Assembly: GCF_003330845.1 (NCBI RefSeq)
Contig: NZ_CP026121.1
Span: 3,825,501 to 3,889,500 of the forward strand
Direction of reading: 5' to 3'
Length of the DNA: 64,000 bases
Origin: Streptomyces sp. Go-475
Lineage (GTDB): Bacteria; Actinomycetota; Actinomycetes; Streptomycetales; Streptomycetaceae
The notes under the pieces were generated by a model. It saw only the letters and a list, made by a program, of their open reading frames with translations. It ran no database searches and had not been told where the DNA came from. The translations under genes were made by a program, and so were the position numbers. Below, piece after piece: positions 50,474 through 58,906 of this stretch. Position 1 is the stretch's first letter, and the number at the start of each line of letters is the position of its first letter.

Positions 50474-51877
50474 TCAGGGCCGCTCCGGCTTCCCCTCCCC
50501 GTACAGCCAGTCCTCCCAGATCCCGTCGAAGTCCTTCCCCGGGGCCTGCTCCTCGACGTACGCCGTGAAGTCGGCCGTGTCGGCGTTGCCGTGCCGGTAC
50601 CTGGCCGCCCAGCCCTTCAGGATCCGCCAGAACTCCTCGTCCCCGACGGTCTGCCGGACCTTCTGCAGCACCATCGCGCCCCGCCGGTACACCGGCGCGT
50701 CGGAGATCCGCGCGGCGCTGGGCGGGTCCGCCGGCGGGAACGCCCAGACGGACTCCCCGGCCTCCTCGGTGTCGAAGTGGCCGCCGGAGTACAGCGCGTC
50801 GAAGGTCTCCTGCGCGCTCTTCCCGCCGTGGTCCTCCTCCCACAGCCACTCCGCGTAGGTCGCGAAGCCCTCGTTGAGCCACATGTCCCGCCAGCTCTTC
50901 GGCGTCACGGAGTCGCCGTACCACTGGTGGGCCAGTTCGTGGACGAGGAGCGTGAGGTCGGGGGCGCCGGGGAAGACCGGCCGGGTCTGGGTCTCCAGGG
51001 CGTAGCCGAGGTCGGCCGCCCGGTCGACGATCGCGCCGGTGGAGGAGAAGGGGTACGGGCCGAACCGCCGCTCCGCCCAGCGGAGCACCTCGGGGATCCG
51101 CCCGAGCACCGGCCGGCTCGCCCCGGCCTCGGCCGGGTCGACGGCGGTGTACACGGGCAGACCGTCGCGCGTGCTGGTACGGCTGATGTCGAAACGGCCG
51201 ATCGCGAGGGTGGCGAGGTAGCTCGCCATCGGCTCACCGGTGTGCCACACGTACGTCGTACGGCCCCGCACGGTCCGCTCGCTCCGCAGCTCCCCGTTGG
51301 AGACCGCCCGCAGCCCCTGCGGCACCGTCACCGTGAGGTCGTACGCCGCCTTGTCGGACGGGTGGTGGTTGCCGGGGAACCACGTCATCGACCCCGTCGG
51401 CTCGCCGAGCGCGAGCACCCCGTCCGAGGTGCGCAGCCAGCCTTCCCGGGAGCCGTCCGGGTCGGTGAGCGTCTCGGGCGCGCCGGAGTAGCGGACGGTC
51501 ACGCGGAACGTGTCGTCCCGGTCGATGTCGGTGTGCGGCCGGACGGTCAGCTCCTGCCCGGCGCGGTTCCAGCGGGCGGTCTCACCGCCGACGGTGACCC
51601 GCTCGACCTCCAGGCCCTCGAGGTCGAGGTTGAAGGCGGAGAGGTCCTGGGTGGCCCGTGCGGTGAGGGTGGCCGTGCCGGTGAGGTGGTGCGCGTCCGG
51701 GTCGTAGGAGAGGCGCAGGCCGTAGTGGGCGACGTCGTAGCCGCCGTTGCCCGCCTTCGGGAAGTACGGGTCGCGTACGCCGGAGCCGCCCGGTGTGCCG
51801 TGCACTCCGCCGCCGCACCCGGCGAGGGTGAGCACGGAGGCGAGCAGGGCGGGGACAAGACGTACAGATCGGGCCAC
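50474..51877 (-). CDS. M1-family aminopeptidase lipoprotein
   Basis: A 467-residue zinc aminopeptidase from GTG 51877 (VARSVRLVPALLASVLTLAGCGGG): a lipoprotein signal with lipobox LTLAGC, so it should be membrane-anchored outside. The N-terminal beta domain is YDVAHYGLRLSYDPDAHHLTGTATL; the exopeptidase signature and metal site are LALGEPTGSMTWFPGNHHPSDKAAYDL and TLLVHELAHQWYGDSVT plus WLNEGFATYAEWLWEE. It likely trims peptides outside the cell. Convergent with the GNAT gene, 5 bp between stops. Confidence 0.93.
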   Translation of the reverse strand: MARSVRLVPALLASVLTLAGCGGGVHGTPGGSGVRDPYFPKAGNGGYDVAHYGLRLSYDPDAHHLTGTATLTARATQDLSAFNLDLEGLEVERVTVGGETARWNRAGQELTVRPHTDIDRDDTFRVTVRYSGAPETLTDPDGSREGWLRTSDGVLALGEPTGSMTWFPGNHHPSDKAAYDLTVTVPQGLRAVSNGELRSERTVRGRTTYVWHTGEPMASYLATLAIGRFDISRTSTRDGLPVYTAVDPAEAGASRPVLGRIPEVLRWAERRFGPYPFSSTGAIVDRAADLGYALETQTRPVFPGAPDLTLLVHELAHQWYGDSVTPKSWRDMWLNEGFATYAEWLWEEDHGGKSAQETFDALYSGGHFDTEEAGESVWAFPPADPPSAARISDAPVYRRGAMVLQKVRQTVGDEEFWRILKGWAARYRHGNADTADFTAYVEEQAPGKDFDGIWEDWLYGEGKPERP

Positions 51878-51914
51878 GGTCGCGATCCTACGGTCGCGTG
51901 ACACCATCACATCC

Positions 51915-52415
51915 GTGCTCGACATCGGCTACGCCCTCTCCAACCGCTTCCCCGACCCGCCGCAGACCGACTACCGCCGCGCGGACGTCCGCGCCCTGCG
52001 GCACGACCTGTTCTGCGGGGACGTCTATCTGGCGGACACCAAGACGGACCACGAAGTGTCCACAGCCTGGGGATGGGTGCCGGTGCTCGACTTCGCGTGG
52101 GCGCTGTGCGACATCGTGGAGCGCATCGACCGGGACCCGGCGGGCTCCCGGGCGTCCCGGCCGCAGCGGGCGGAGCTGGACTTCACCGAGTCGACCGACC
52201 GGATGCTCTTCGAGCGGCGCTTCGGGTGGGTGGACATCGAGGCCGACTGGATGCGCGCGGAGGAGCCCCCGCTCACCGTCTCCCACAGCGAACTGCGCCG
52301 GGAGGCCCGGGACTTCCTGCACGACCTGATCGCCGACCTGACCGACCTGCACGACGACCTCGCGGAGAACCCAGCGATCTGGACCCTCCAGGCCCGCTTC
52401 CCCCGCCTGCCGTGA
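51915..52415 (+). CDS. Conserved hypothetical protein, DUF-type, soluble
   Basis: A 166-residue protein from GTG 51915: VLDIGYALSNRFPDPPQTDYRRADVRALRHDLFCGDVYLADTKTDHEVSTAWGWVPVLDFAWALCDIVERID, then FTESTDRMLFERRFGWVDIEADWM and a helical end. Acidic and Trp-rich. I recall it as a conserved actinomycete protein with no function. It is divergent from the M1 peptidase gene, with 37 bp between the starts. Confidence 0.7.
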   Translation: MLDIGYALSNRFPDPPQTDYRRADVRALRHDLFCGDVYLADTKTDHEVSTAWGWVPVLDFAWALCDIVERIDRDPAGSRASRPQRAELDFTESTDRMLFERRFGWVDIEADWMRAEEPPLTVSHSELRREARDFLHDLIADLTDLHDDLAENPAIWTLQARFPRLP

Positions 52416-52446
52416 CGCCCCGGGCGGTGCGGTGGGACCCGGGCCG

Positions 52447-53124
52447 TCAGTCCTCCACCCGGATCCCCCACTGCGCCGCCAGCGCCGGCGCCAGGTCCAG
52501 CAGTTGGGCCGTGCTGATCACCGCCCCCGACAGCCGGTCCAGCCCCCGGCTGATCTCCAGCGACGCGGCCCCGCGCAGGTCGACGTCGACGAGGGTCGCC
52601 GCGTGGAGGTCGGCGCCCTTCAGCGCGCAGTCGACGAACTCCACCCGCTCCAGACGGGCCCCGCCGAAGTCCGGCTCGACGAGGACGCAGCTCTCGAAGA
52701 CGACGTCTCTGAGCCGGGCCGTGCGCAGGTTCAGACAGTCGATCTTGCCGCTGCGGATCAGCACCCGCTCCAGCACCGCCCCGTGCAGCTGCGGCCCGCC
52801 GAGGCGGGCGTCGGTCAGCTCCACGTCCCGCAGGGTCGCCTCGGCCAGGTCCGTGCCGACGCCCCGGACGCCGCTCAGGGCCGAGTCCAGGATCCGGGCG
52901 TGCCGCAGCCGGGTCTCGTCCAGCGCGCAGCCCGTGAGCGCGCAGTCCATGAAGCGCGCGCCCGACCCGTCCTGCCCGCCGAGGTCGGCGTCCTTGAACT
53001 CCAGCCCGTCGTAGTCCCCGTCCGGCTCCAGCCCCCCGCCCTCGTACGGCTCCAGCACCGGCAGCCGCACCTCCGGTCGCCGCGCGCCCTTCACACCCGT
53101 ACCGCCCGCCGCTCTCCTCGCCAT
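52447..53124 (-). CDS. Pentapeptide-repeat protein
   Basis: A 225-residue right-handed beta-helix protein with repeats of A(D/N)LxX: GLEFKDADLGGQDGSGARFMDCALTGCALDETRLRHARILDSAL, DLAEATLRDVELTDARLGGPQLHGAVLERVLI, then ARLERVEFVDCALKGADLHAATLVDVDLRGAASLEI. The last helix LDRLSGAVISTAQLLDLAPALAAQWGIRVED caps it. Such proteins mimic DNA in some cases (gyrase protection); no target shown. ATG 53124. Divergent from the amine-oxidase-like gene. Confidence 0.9.
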   Translation of the reverse strand: MARRAAGGTGVKGARRPEVRLPVLEPYEGGGLEPDGDYDGLEFKDADLGGQDGSGARFMDCALTGCALDETRLRHARILDSALSGVRGVGTDLAEATLRDVELTDARLGGPQLHGAVLERVLIRSGKIDCLNLRTARLRDVVFESCVLVEPDFGGARLERVEFVDCALKGADLHAATLVDVDLRGAASLEISRGLDRLSGAVISTAQLLDLAPALAAQWGIRVED

Positions 53125-53255
53125 GCCCCCATGCTGCACCCCGCCACTGACAACCCGCCCTGACCTGCGCGGACACCCGCGATGTCACATTCCGGCGCCC
53201 GCGGCCCGTCGTACTCCCGGAAGGCCACCACGACAACCGCAGGAGACCCCCAGCC

Positions 53256-54416
53256 ATGCACCGCATCACCGTGATCGGCGGCGGCTTCGCCGGACTGACC
53301 GCGGCCATCACCGCCGCCGAGGCGGGAGCCAAGGTCACCGTCCACGAGGCCCACCACACCCTCGGCGGCCGGGCCCGCACCGCCGAGGGCCCGTACCGCA
53401 CGAACGAGGGCCCGCACGCCCTCTACAACGGCGGCCCGCACTGGGCCTGGCTCAAGCAGCGCGACCTCATCGGCCCGCTCGCCCCGATCCCGCCCCTGGA
53501 GGCGGCCCGGCTGCGGCTGCGCCACCACGGCGTGCTGCGCCGCACCCCGCCCTTCCCCATGCTGAAGCTGCTGCGCCGGACCGCCGAGCAGGCGCCCGTG
53601 GACGTCGACTTCCTGACCTGGGCCACCGGCATCGCGGGCGAGGAGGGGGCCCGGGCCGCCGCCCACTACTCGGCCGTCGCCCTCTTCCACCACGACCCCG
53701 GATCCCTGTCGGCCGCGTTCGTGCAGGAGCGGCTGCGCCGCGCCACCAAGCTGCCGCCCGAGGCGCACTACCCGCGAGGCGGCTGGGCGAGCCTCATCGA
53801 CCGCATGGCCGCCCGCGCCTGGAACCTGGGCGTGCGGATCGAGACCCTGTCCCGCGTCGACACGCTCCCCACGGACACGCCGGTCGTCGTCGCCACCTCC
53901 CTCGACGCCGCCCGGCGGCTGCTCGGCGACGACTCGCTGACCTGGCCGAGCGGCCGCGCCGTCCTCGTCGACCTGGCCGTGCGCACCCGGCGCGGGGACG
54001 CCTTCGTGGTCTCCGACCTCGACGCGCCCGGCTGGCTCGAACGGTTCACCGCCCAGGACCGCAGCCTCGCCCCGGCCGGCGAGCAGCTGATCCAGGGGCA
54101 CCTCCCCATCGCCCCGCACGAGTCCAAGGCCGACGGCACCGCCCGCGCCGAGCAGCTGCTCGACCTGGGCTTCCCGGGCTGGCGCGAGCGCGTCACCTGG
54201 CGGCGCGAGGCCGTGGCGAACGGCCGTACGGGCGCGGTCGACCTGCCCGGCACCAGCTGGCGGGACCGGCCCGCGGTGGACCGGGGCGACGGCGTCTACC
54301 TCGCGGGCGACCAGGTCGCGGCCCCCGGTGTGCTGTCGGAGGTCTCCTTCACCAGCGCCCTGACGGCGGTGTCCCTGGCCCTCGGCCGGCGGGAGCTTGA
54401 CCTCAAGCACGCTTGA
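53256..54416 (+). CDS. FAD-dependent amine-oxidase-like / phytoene-desaturase-like oxidoreductase
   Basis: A 386-residue flavoprotein: Rossmann start RITVIGGGFAGLTAAITAAEAGAKVTVHEAHHTLGGRARTAEGPYRTNEGPHALYNGG (GxGxxG plus GGRxxT), LDAARRLLGDD and the C-terminal FAD-binding DGVYLAGDQVAAPGVLSEVSFTSAL. Like amine oxidase or phytoene desaturase families in fold; substrate unknown. The CDS ends with a small tandem repeat region before the next gene. Confidence 0.87.
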   Translation: MHRITVIGGGFAGLTAAITAAEAGAKVTVHEAHHTLGGRARTAEGPYRTNEGPHALYNGGPHWAWLKQRDLIGPLAPIPPLEAARLRLRHHGVLRRTPPFPMLKLLRRTAEQAPVDVDFLTWATGIAGEEGARAAAHYSAVALFHHDPGSLSAAFVQERLRRATKLPPEAHYPRGGWASLIDRMAARAWNLGVRIETLSRVDTLPTDTPVVVATSLDAARRLLGDDSLTWPSGRAVLVDLAVRTRRGDAFVVSDLDAPGWLERFTAQDRSLAPAGEQLIQGHLPIAPHESKADGTARAEQLLDLGFPGWRERVTWRREAVANGRTGAVDLPGTSWRDRPAVDRGDGVYLAGDQVAAPGVLSEVSFTSALTAVSLALGRRELDLKHA

Positions 54417-54472
54417 GGTTGAAGGCTGGGGCGCGTACCACGGCACCGCGCGGAGCACGGCAACGCTCGGAC

Positions 54473-54508
54473 CACGAGACCCCGCGCAGCCACGAGACCC
54501 CGCGCAGC
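54473..54508. repeat. 18-bp tandem direct repeat (two copies) between two oxidoreductase genes
   Basis: The unit CACGAGACCCCGCGCAGC occurs twice in a row (54473-54490 and 54491-54508), followed by a partial CACGACACCAC. It lies in the 140-bp space before the quinone oxidoreductase gene. No function suggested. Confidence 0.75.
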
Positions 54509-54556
54509 CACGACACCACACAGTCCGCGCAACCATGACACCGCGAGGAGCCCCGC

Positions 54557-55537
54557 ATGCACGCCATCCGCCTGCACGCCTTCGGCCCGGCCGAGAACCT
54601 CACCTACGAGCAGGTCGAGGACCCTGTCCCGGGCCCCGGCCAGGTCCGTGTCGCCGTACGGGCGGCGGGCGTCCACCTCCTGGACACGGCCCTGCGCGAG
54701 GGCATGCGGGGTCCGGCACCCGAGCCGACGCGCCTGCCCACCATCCCCGGCCGCGAGGTCGCCGGGGTCGTCGAAGCCCTGGGCGAGGGCGTCGCCGACC
54801 GGTGGCTCGGCAAGCGGGTCGTCGCCCACCTCGGCTTCGCCCCCGGCGGTTACGCCGAACTGGCCGCCACCGGCGTCGAACGCCTGCACGAGATCCCGGA
54901 GAACCTCGACTTCGCCCAGGCCGTCGCCATGATCGGCACGGGCCGTACGACGATGGGGATCCTGCAGTTCGCCGACCTCGGCCCCGACTCGGTCGCGATC
55001 GTCCCGGCCGCCGCCGGCGGCATCGGCACCCTGCTCGTGCAGTACGCCAAGAACGCAGGCGCCACCGTCGTCGGCCTCGCGGGCGGGCCGGAGAAGGTCG
55101 CCCGCGTGCAGGCCAACGGCGCCGATCTCGCCGTCGACTACACGGACCCCGCCTGGCCCGCGAAGGTCCGCGCCCACCTCGGCGGCCGGACCGCCACCGT
55201 CGTCTTCGACGGCGTGGGCGGCGACGCGGCCCGCGAGGCCGTCGCCCTCCTGGGCCCGGGCGGCAGGCACATCGTCTTCGGCTGGTCCGGCGAGGGCATC
55301 CAGGACGGCGAGCCCTACCTCGTCGACGGCGTCTCCGAGCAGGTCCTCGGCCCCGTCATGCTCGAGAAGGCCGGCGGCCCCGACCCCGTCCGCACCCTCG
55401 AACTACGCGCCCTCACCGAGGCCGCCGCGGGCCGCCTCACCCCGGCCGTACAGCGCTTCCCGCTGCGCGAGGCCGCGGCCGCGCACCGGGCGCTGGAGAA
55501 CCGTGGCACGACGGGAAAGGTGGTCCTGGAGCCCTGA
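54557..55537 (+). CDS. Zinc-binding-dehydrogenase superfamily NADPH:quinone oxidoreductase
   Basis: A 326-residue MDR-superfamily protein: MHAIRLHAFGPAENLTYEQVEDPVPGPGQVRVAVRAAGVHLLDTALREG, GREVAGVVEALGEGV, GRTTMGILQFADL, cofactor loop IVPAAAGGIGTLLVQYAKNAGATVVGLAGGPEK, VFDGVGGD. It lacks the zinc ligands of alcohol dehydrogenases, as quinone oxidoreductases do. Start ATG 54557 follows GAGGAGCC. Confidence 0.92.
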   Translation: MHAIRLHAFGPAENLTYEQVEDPVPGPGQVRVAVRAAGVHLLDTALREGMRGPAPEPTRLPTIPGREVAGVVEALGEGVADRWLGKRVVAHLGFAPGGYAELAATGVERLHEIPENLDFAQAVAMIGTGRTTMGILQFADLGPDSVAIVPAAAGGIGTLLVQYAKNAGATVVGLAGGPEKVARVQANGADLAVDYTDPAWPAKVRAHLGGRTATVVFDGVGGDAAREAVALLGPGGRHIVFGWSGEGIQDGEPYLVDGVSEQVLGPVMLEKAGGPDPVRTLELRALTEAAAGRLTPAVQRFPLREAAAAHRALENRGTTGKVVLEP

Positions 55538-55562
55538 GGCGACTCCCTGCCGGTTAATTCAC

Positions 55563-56486
55563 ATGACCCACCCGGCGCACCCCACTACCGTGCCGAAAGT
55601 GATCGACATTCCCCGTGAACTGGCGGCATCACAGGAGAAGTTCAACGGCGAGGCCGGCCGCGCCTTCATCACCGGACTGCCCGAACTGACGGCCCGCTTC
55701 CTCGACCACTGGGAGCTGGCACCCGACGGACCGCCCATGCACGGCGTCTCCGCCCTGGTCCTCCCCGTCATCCGCCGCGACGGCACCCCCGCGGTCCTCA
55801 AACTCCAGCTCCTCGACGAGGAGAGCGAAGGCGAACCGGTCGCCCTGCGCGCCTGGGACGGCGACGGAGCCGTCCGCCTCCTCGACCACGACGAGCCCAC
55901 CGGCACCATGCTGCTGGAGCGTCTCGACGAGACCCGCATGCTGTCCCACGTGCCGGACCCCCACCAGGCCGTCGTCACCATCGCCGAACTCCTCGCCCAC
56001 CTCACCTCCTTCCCCGCCCCGCCCCGCCTGCGGCACCTCGGCGACATCGCCCGCGCCATGCTCGACCAGACCCCCTGGGCGCTGCCCCGCATCCCCGACC
56101 CCGAGGCCCGCGCCCTGATCGCGGACTGCGCGGCCGCCGTCCGCGAAGTCGTGGACGAACCGGGCGACCGCCTCCTCCACTGGGACCTGCACGACGAGAA
56201 CGTCCTGTCCTGCGACCGCGCCCCCTGGCTCGCCATCGACCCCAAGCCCCTCGCGGGCGACCCCGGCTTCGAACTCTGGCCGGCCCTCGACAACCGCTAC
56301 GACCCCGACGACATCCTCTGGCGCTTCGACGCCATGACCGACATCCTCGGCCTGGACCGCCCCCGAGCCCGGGCCTGGACCCTCGGCCGCCTCCTCCAGA
56401 ACGCCCTGTGGGAGATCGAGGACGGCCGTCCCCTGGATGACGACCAGCTGGAAATCGCCCGGCGGCTCCGCGGCCACGGTCTCTGA
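55563..56486 (+). CDS. Aminoglycoside/hydroxyurea phosphotransferase family kinase
   Basis: A 307-residue protein-kinase-like phosphotransferase related to APH(6)/streptomycin 6-kinase and hydroxyurea phosphotransferase: PAVLKLQLLDEESEGEPVALRAWDGDGAVRLLDHDEPTGTMLLERLDE (ATP site and hinge), catalytic loop DRLLHWDLHDENVLSCDRAPWLAIDPKPLAGDPGFELWPALDNRYDP with HxDxxxxN and DxKP. Resistance activity is not proven; Streptomyces have several such silent homologues. It follows the quinone oxidoreductase by 25 bp, in the same direction. Confidence 0.88.
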   Translation: MTHPAHPTTVPKVIDIPRELAASQEKFNGEAGRAFITGLPELTARFLDHWELAPDGPPMHGVSALVLPVIRRDGTPAVLKLQLLDEESEGEPVALRAWDGDGAVRLLDHDEPTGTMLLERLDETRMLSHVPDPHQAVVTIAELLAHLTSFPAPPRLRHLGDIARAMLDQTPWALPRIPDPEARALIADCAAAVREVVDEPGDRLLHWDLHDENVLSCDRAPWLAIDPKPLAGDPGFELWPALDNRYDPDDILWRFDAMTDILGLDRPRARAWTLGRLLQNALWEIEDGRPLDDDQLEIARRLRGHGL

Positions 56487-56597
56487 CGCGACAGGGGGGC
56501 GAACGGGCGCCACGGGGCACGCGTGAGCGTCGAGTGCGGACGAGGGGCAGCCGTGCCGCGGCACCCTTGCGCAGTACCGCGGCACGGTGCCGGTCTG

Positions 56598-56981
56598 TCA
56601 GAAGCAGGGCCTCGACACGTTGCCCACCTCGTTGCCCTTGAGCAGGCCGCCCCAGATGTAGTTGCCGTCCGACAGCAGCACCCACTTGTCGTGACTGATG
56701 CCGTTGGCGGTGACAGGACCGCCCACGAGCCAGCATTCGGCACTCAGGCTCTGGTTCGCCGCGACGGTGTAGGCGATCCGGTAGCCCACCGCCGGCCCGA
56801 CCCGCACGTTGCCGTTGATCCAGGTGACGACCGTCTGGTTGGCACGCACGGTCGCGGCGGCCCGCTCGGTCTGCTGGCCCGGCGCGGCGACCGCCGGAGC
56901 CGCCGTACCGGCCCCGACGAGGATCGCCGCGGCCGCCGCGGTCATGAGCTTGCTCTTCGAACGTGAAGCGAAACGCTGCAT
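56598..56981 (-). CDS. Secreted SH3-like domain protein
   Basis: A 127-residue protein with signal peptide MQRFASRSKSKLMTAAAAAILVGAGTAAPAVAAPG and cleavage expected after AVA. The mature part ATVRANQTVVTWINGNVRVGPAVGYRIAYTVAANQSLSAECWLVGGPVTANGISHDKWVLLSDGNYIWGGLLKGNE resembles a bacterial SH3b fold, with conserved hydrophobic and Trp positions and two Cys that may pair. Likely binds cell-wall polymers. It is convergent with the kinase gene and divergent from the sigma factor gene. Confidence 0.85.
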   Translation of the reverse strand: MQRFASRSKSKLMTAAAAAILVGAGTAAPAVAAPGQQTERAAATVRANQTVVTWINGNVRVGPAVGYRIAYTVAANQSLSAECWLVGGPVTANGISHDKWVLLSDGNYIWGGLLKGNEVGNVSRPCF

Positions 56982-57188
56982 CGTTGTCTGTCCCCTTGGT
57001 TGTGGCGAGGCGCGGCCCTGGAGGGACGGCGTCCTCACGGTGCGGTCAGGTCTGACGTGATCACGCAAGACCCACTCCTTGTGCTTCCATGTACGCCACC
57101 TGTACGCACGGCACGGCAGCCGGGTTGCAGCGGATACGAACTCATTTCCCGGGCCTCCGGGCGGGGACCACACGAGGGTGAACGGGGC

Positions 57189-57701
57189 ATGACGGAAGAG
57201 GAGTTCGACGTCTTCTACGCCTCCGCCTTCCCACGGCTGGTCGGGCGGGTCTACGCCGTGACCGGGGACCTGGCAGAGGCTCAGGACGTCGTCCAGGAAG
57301 CGTTCGTGCGCGCCTGGGACCGGCGGCGCGAGATGCTGGCCGACGCCGCACCGGAGGCATGGGTGCGGACGGTGGCGGTACGGCTCGCGGTCAGCCGCTG
57401 GCGGCGTGCCCGACGCTGGCTGGAACTGGTGCGCCACCACGCGCCCCCCGAGCACGTCCCGGGACCCGGTCCGGAACACACCGCGCTGGTCCAGGCCCTG
57501 CGCAGGCTGCCGCAGGCGCAGCGCACCGCCATCGTCCTGCACCATTTGTGCGACCTGAGCGTGGAACAGGTAGCCTCCGAGACCGGCGCGGCCGTGGGAA
57601 CGGTGAAGGCCCGCCTGTCACGCGGCAGGGCCGCGCTCGCCGTGCATCTCGACCCCGAGCGGAACGACAGCGGTGAGAAGGAGGGCGACCGTGTCCGATG
57701 A
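57189..57701 (+). CDS. ECF RNA polymerase sigma factor (SigE-like family)
   Basis: A 170-residue ECF sigma factor: region 2 in EEFDVFYASAFPRLVGRVYAVTGDLAEAQDVVQEAFVRAWDRR, region 4 in ALRRLPQAQRTAIVLHHLCDLSVEQVASETGAAVGTVKARLSRGRAALAVHL. The sequence (LAEAQDVVQEAFVRAWDR) is that of the SigE-family subgroup (ECF, SCO-type with regions 2 and 4 only). ATG 57189. The 3' end overlaps the partner gene by 11 bp, and it is probably controlled by that partner. Confidence 0.92.
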   Translation: MTEEEFDVFYASAFPRLVGRVYAVTGDLAEAQDVVQEAFVRAWDRRREMLADAAPEAWVRTVAVRLAVSRWRRARRWLELVRHHAPPEHVPGPGPEHTALVQALRRLPQAQRTAIVLHHLCDLSVEQVASETGAAVGTVKARLSRGRAALAVHLDPERNDSGEKEGDRVR

Positions 57702-58344
57702 CCTCACCGACCTGCTGCACGAGGTCGCCGACCGGCATCGGGCCGCACCGCCGGTGCCGGGGCGGGAGATCAGGCGGCTGGCCGAGCGCCGGGGACGCCG
57801 GCGCCGTGCGGCGTACGCGGGCGGGGCCGCCGCCGTCGCACTGGCTCTCGCCGGTGGCCTGGCGCTGGCGTTCACCGGTCACGACGGCGCGCGCACGGCA
57901 CCACCCGCCGCTGCGAGCGCCACCGCGACATCGCGGCCGTCACCGCCACAACCACAGCGGGCGACGGCGGCGGTCGACCTCACCCGACACGAACTCACCC
58001 TGTCGGGACGCCGGTTGCCGGTATCCGGCGGCACCGCACAGCACCCCACCCCGACCGGCCGGATGACCGTCGTCGCCAAGTACCCCGAACGGCGCCTGCC
58101 GGGCGCGGCCGTCGGGCTGGGCCAGGAGTACGACGTCACCATGCGCTGGGTGGTCGAGCTGCGCGCCGCCGACGGCACGACCAACTACCTCGTCGCCCTG
58201 ACCTACGACGAACAGGCCCCCGGCGAACGCGACGTCACACACGGCTGGATCGGACTGCGCTCGGCGGACGCGAAGTGGTGCTACCAGCTGCTGCAACCCG
58301 GCGACATCGTCCGCATCAACCGCACGGGCCCGGCCCCGGGCTGA
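57691..58344 (+). CDS. Anti-sigma-like membrane protein ending in a catalytically dead L,D-transpeptidase-like domain
   Basis: A 217-residue protein from GTG 57691, overlapping the sigma gene by 11 bp. Layout: cytoplasmic segment VSDDLTDLLHEVADRHRAAPPVPGREIRRLAERRGRRRR (1-40), one membrane helix AAYAGGAAAVALALAGGLALAF (41-62), then a Pro/Ser linker and an extracytoplasmic domain. That domain has the YkuD order (VDLTRHELTLSGRRLPVSGG, TPTGRMTVVAKYP, and THGWIGLRSADAKWCYQLLQPGDIVRI). In active L,D-transpeptidases the motif is S/T-HGC-x-x-L with a catalytic Cys; here it is THGWIGL, so the nucleophile is Trp. A ligand-sensing or sigma-regulating role is inferred. Confidence 0.7.
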   Translation: MSDDLTDLLHEVADRHRAAPPVPGREIRRLAERRGRRRRAAYAGGAAAVALALAGGLALAFTGHDGARTAPPAAASATATSRPSPPQPQRATAAVDLTRHELTLSGRRLPVSGGTAQHPTPTGRMTVVAKYPERRLPGAAVGLGQEYDVTMRWVVELRAADGTTNYLVALTYDEQAPGERDVTHGWIGLRSADAKWCYQLLQPGDIVRINRTGPAPG

Positions 58345-58444
58345 GGCAGGCCGCGAACCACTCGGCCTGCTGGGCCGAGGGCCGGTCCTCGGGCTGCTTG
58401 ACGAGGAGCGCGACGGCGGTGTCCGCCTTTCACAGGACACTCAC

Positions 58445-58630
58445 GTGCACCCGCGCGACGTGTCACTCCAGGACGCGCTGACCGCGGTCGCGGATCCGGT
58501 GCGGCGCACGATCGTGCGGGAGCTGGCTGGGCTGCCGGACTGGACGACCGCCCTCAACCGTCTGCGCCACTCCGAGTTCGACGAGATTTTCCCGGGCCTG
58601 CTCGATCTGGTGCTCGCCGAGCACGCCTGA
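58445..58630 (+). pseudogene. ArsR-family regulator with an in-frame internal deletion
   Basis: A 61-residue product from GTG 58445: HPRDVSLQDALTAVADPVRRTIVRELAGLPDWTTA joins directly to LNRLRHSEFDEIFPGLLDLVLAEHA. Both ends match the ArsR-type layout, but the recognition helix and wing (a stretch of about 35-40 residues expected between them) are missing. It may therefore be nonfunctional or act as a small dimerisation peptide. Upstream, 58349-58440, minus-strand translation gives a fragment (ADTAVALLVKQPEDRPSAQQ) that I could not assign and that may be another remnant. Confidence 0.55.
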
Positions 58631-58746
58631 CACGAACACCGCTCCGGCTCAGGTCAGCCACCCGCGCGGCCCGCGCCCGGCGCCGCCGCCGCATCCGCTG
58701 ACGAAGAAACCCCAGGTCAGGACACATCCGACCTGGGGTTCACCAG

Positions 58747-58820
58747 AGCCCCCTGTCGGATTCGAACCGACGACCTACGCATTACAAGTGCGTTGCTCTG
58801 GCCAGCTGAGCTAAGGAGGC
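58747..58820 (-). tRNA. tRNA-Thr (anticodon UGU)
   Basis: Read on the minus strand: acceptor GCCTCCT pairs with AGGGGGC; D arm TAGCTCAGCTGG; anticodon loop CTTGTAA inside ACGCA-TGCGT stem, anticodon TGT; T arm GTCGGTTCGAATCCGAC. All cloverleaf parts are present. No CCA is encoded. No integrase or attachment duplication is seen beside it. Confidence 0.92.
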
Positions 58821-58906
58821 GCGCGTACTACGACGCCGTACGCGAGGCGGCACCACTGTACACAGAGCCCGTTACCCCGAGCCACGAAGTTCCGGTCCGC
58901 CCGGGA

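Noticed and set aside
51898..51930. GTG at 51898 as the start of the 166-residue gene
   Set aside because: It is in another frame; the GTG at 51915 is in frame with the conserved LDIGYALSNRFPDPP start.
54473..54508. Origin or regulatory iteron
   Set aside because: Only two copies of 18 bp, no further repeats and no replication gene nearby.
58747..58820. tRNA-Thr as an integration site
   Set aside because: No integrase, no direct repeat of the tRNA 3' end and no GC-deviating island next to it.
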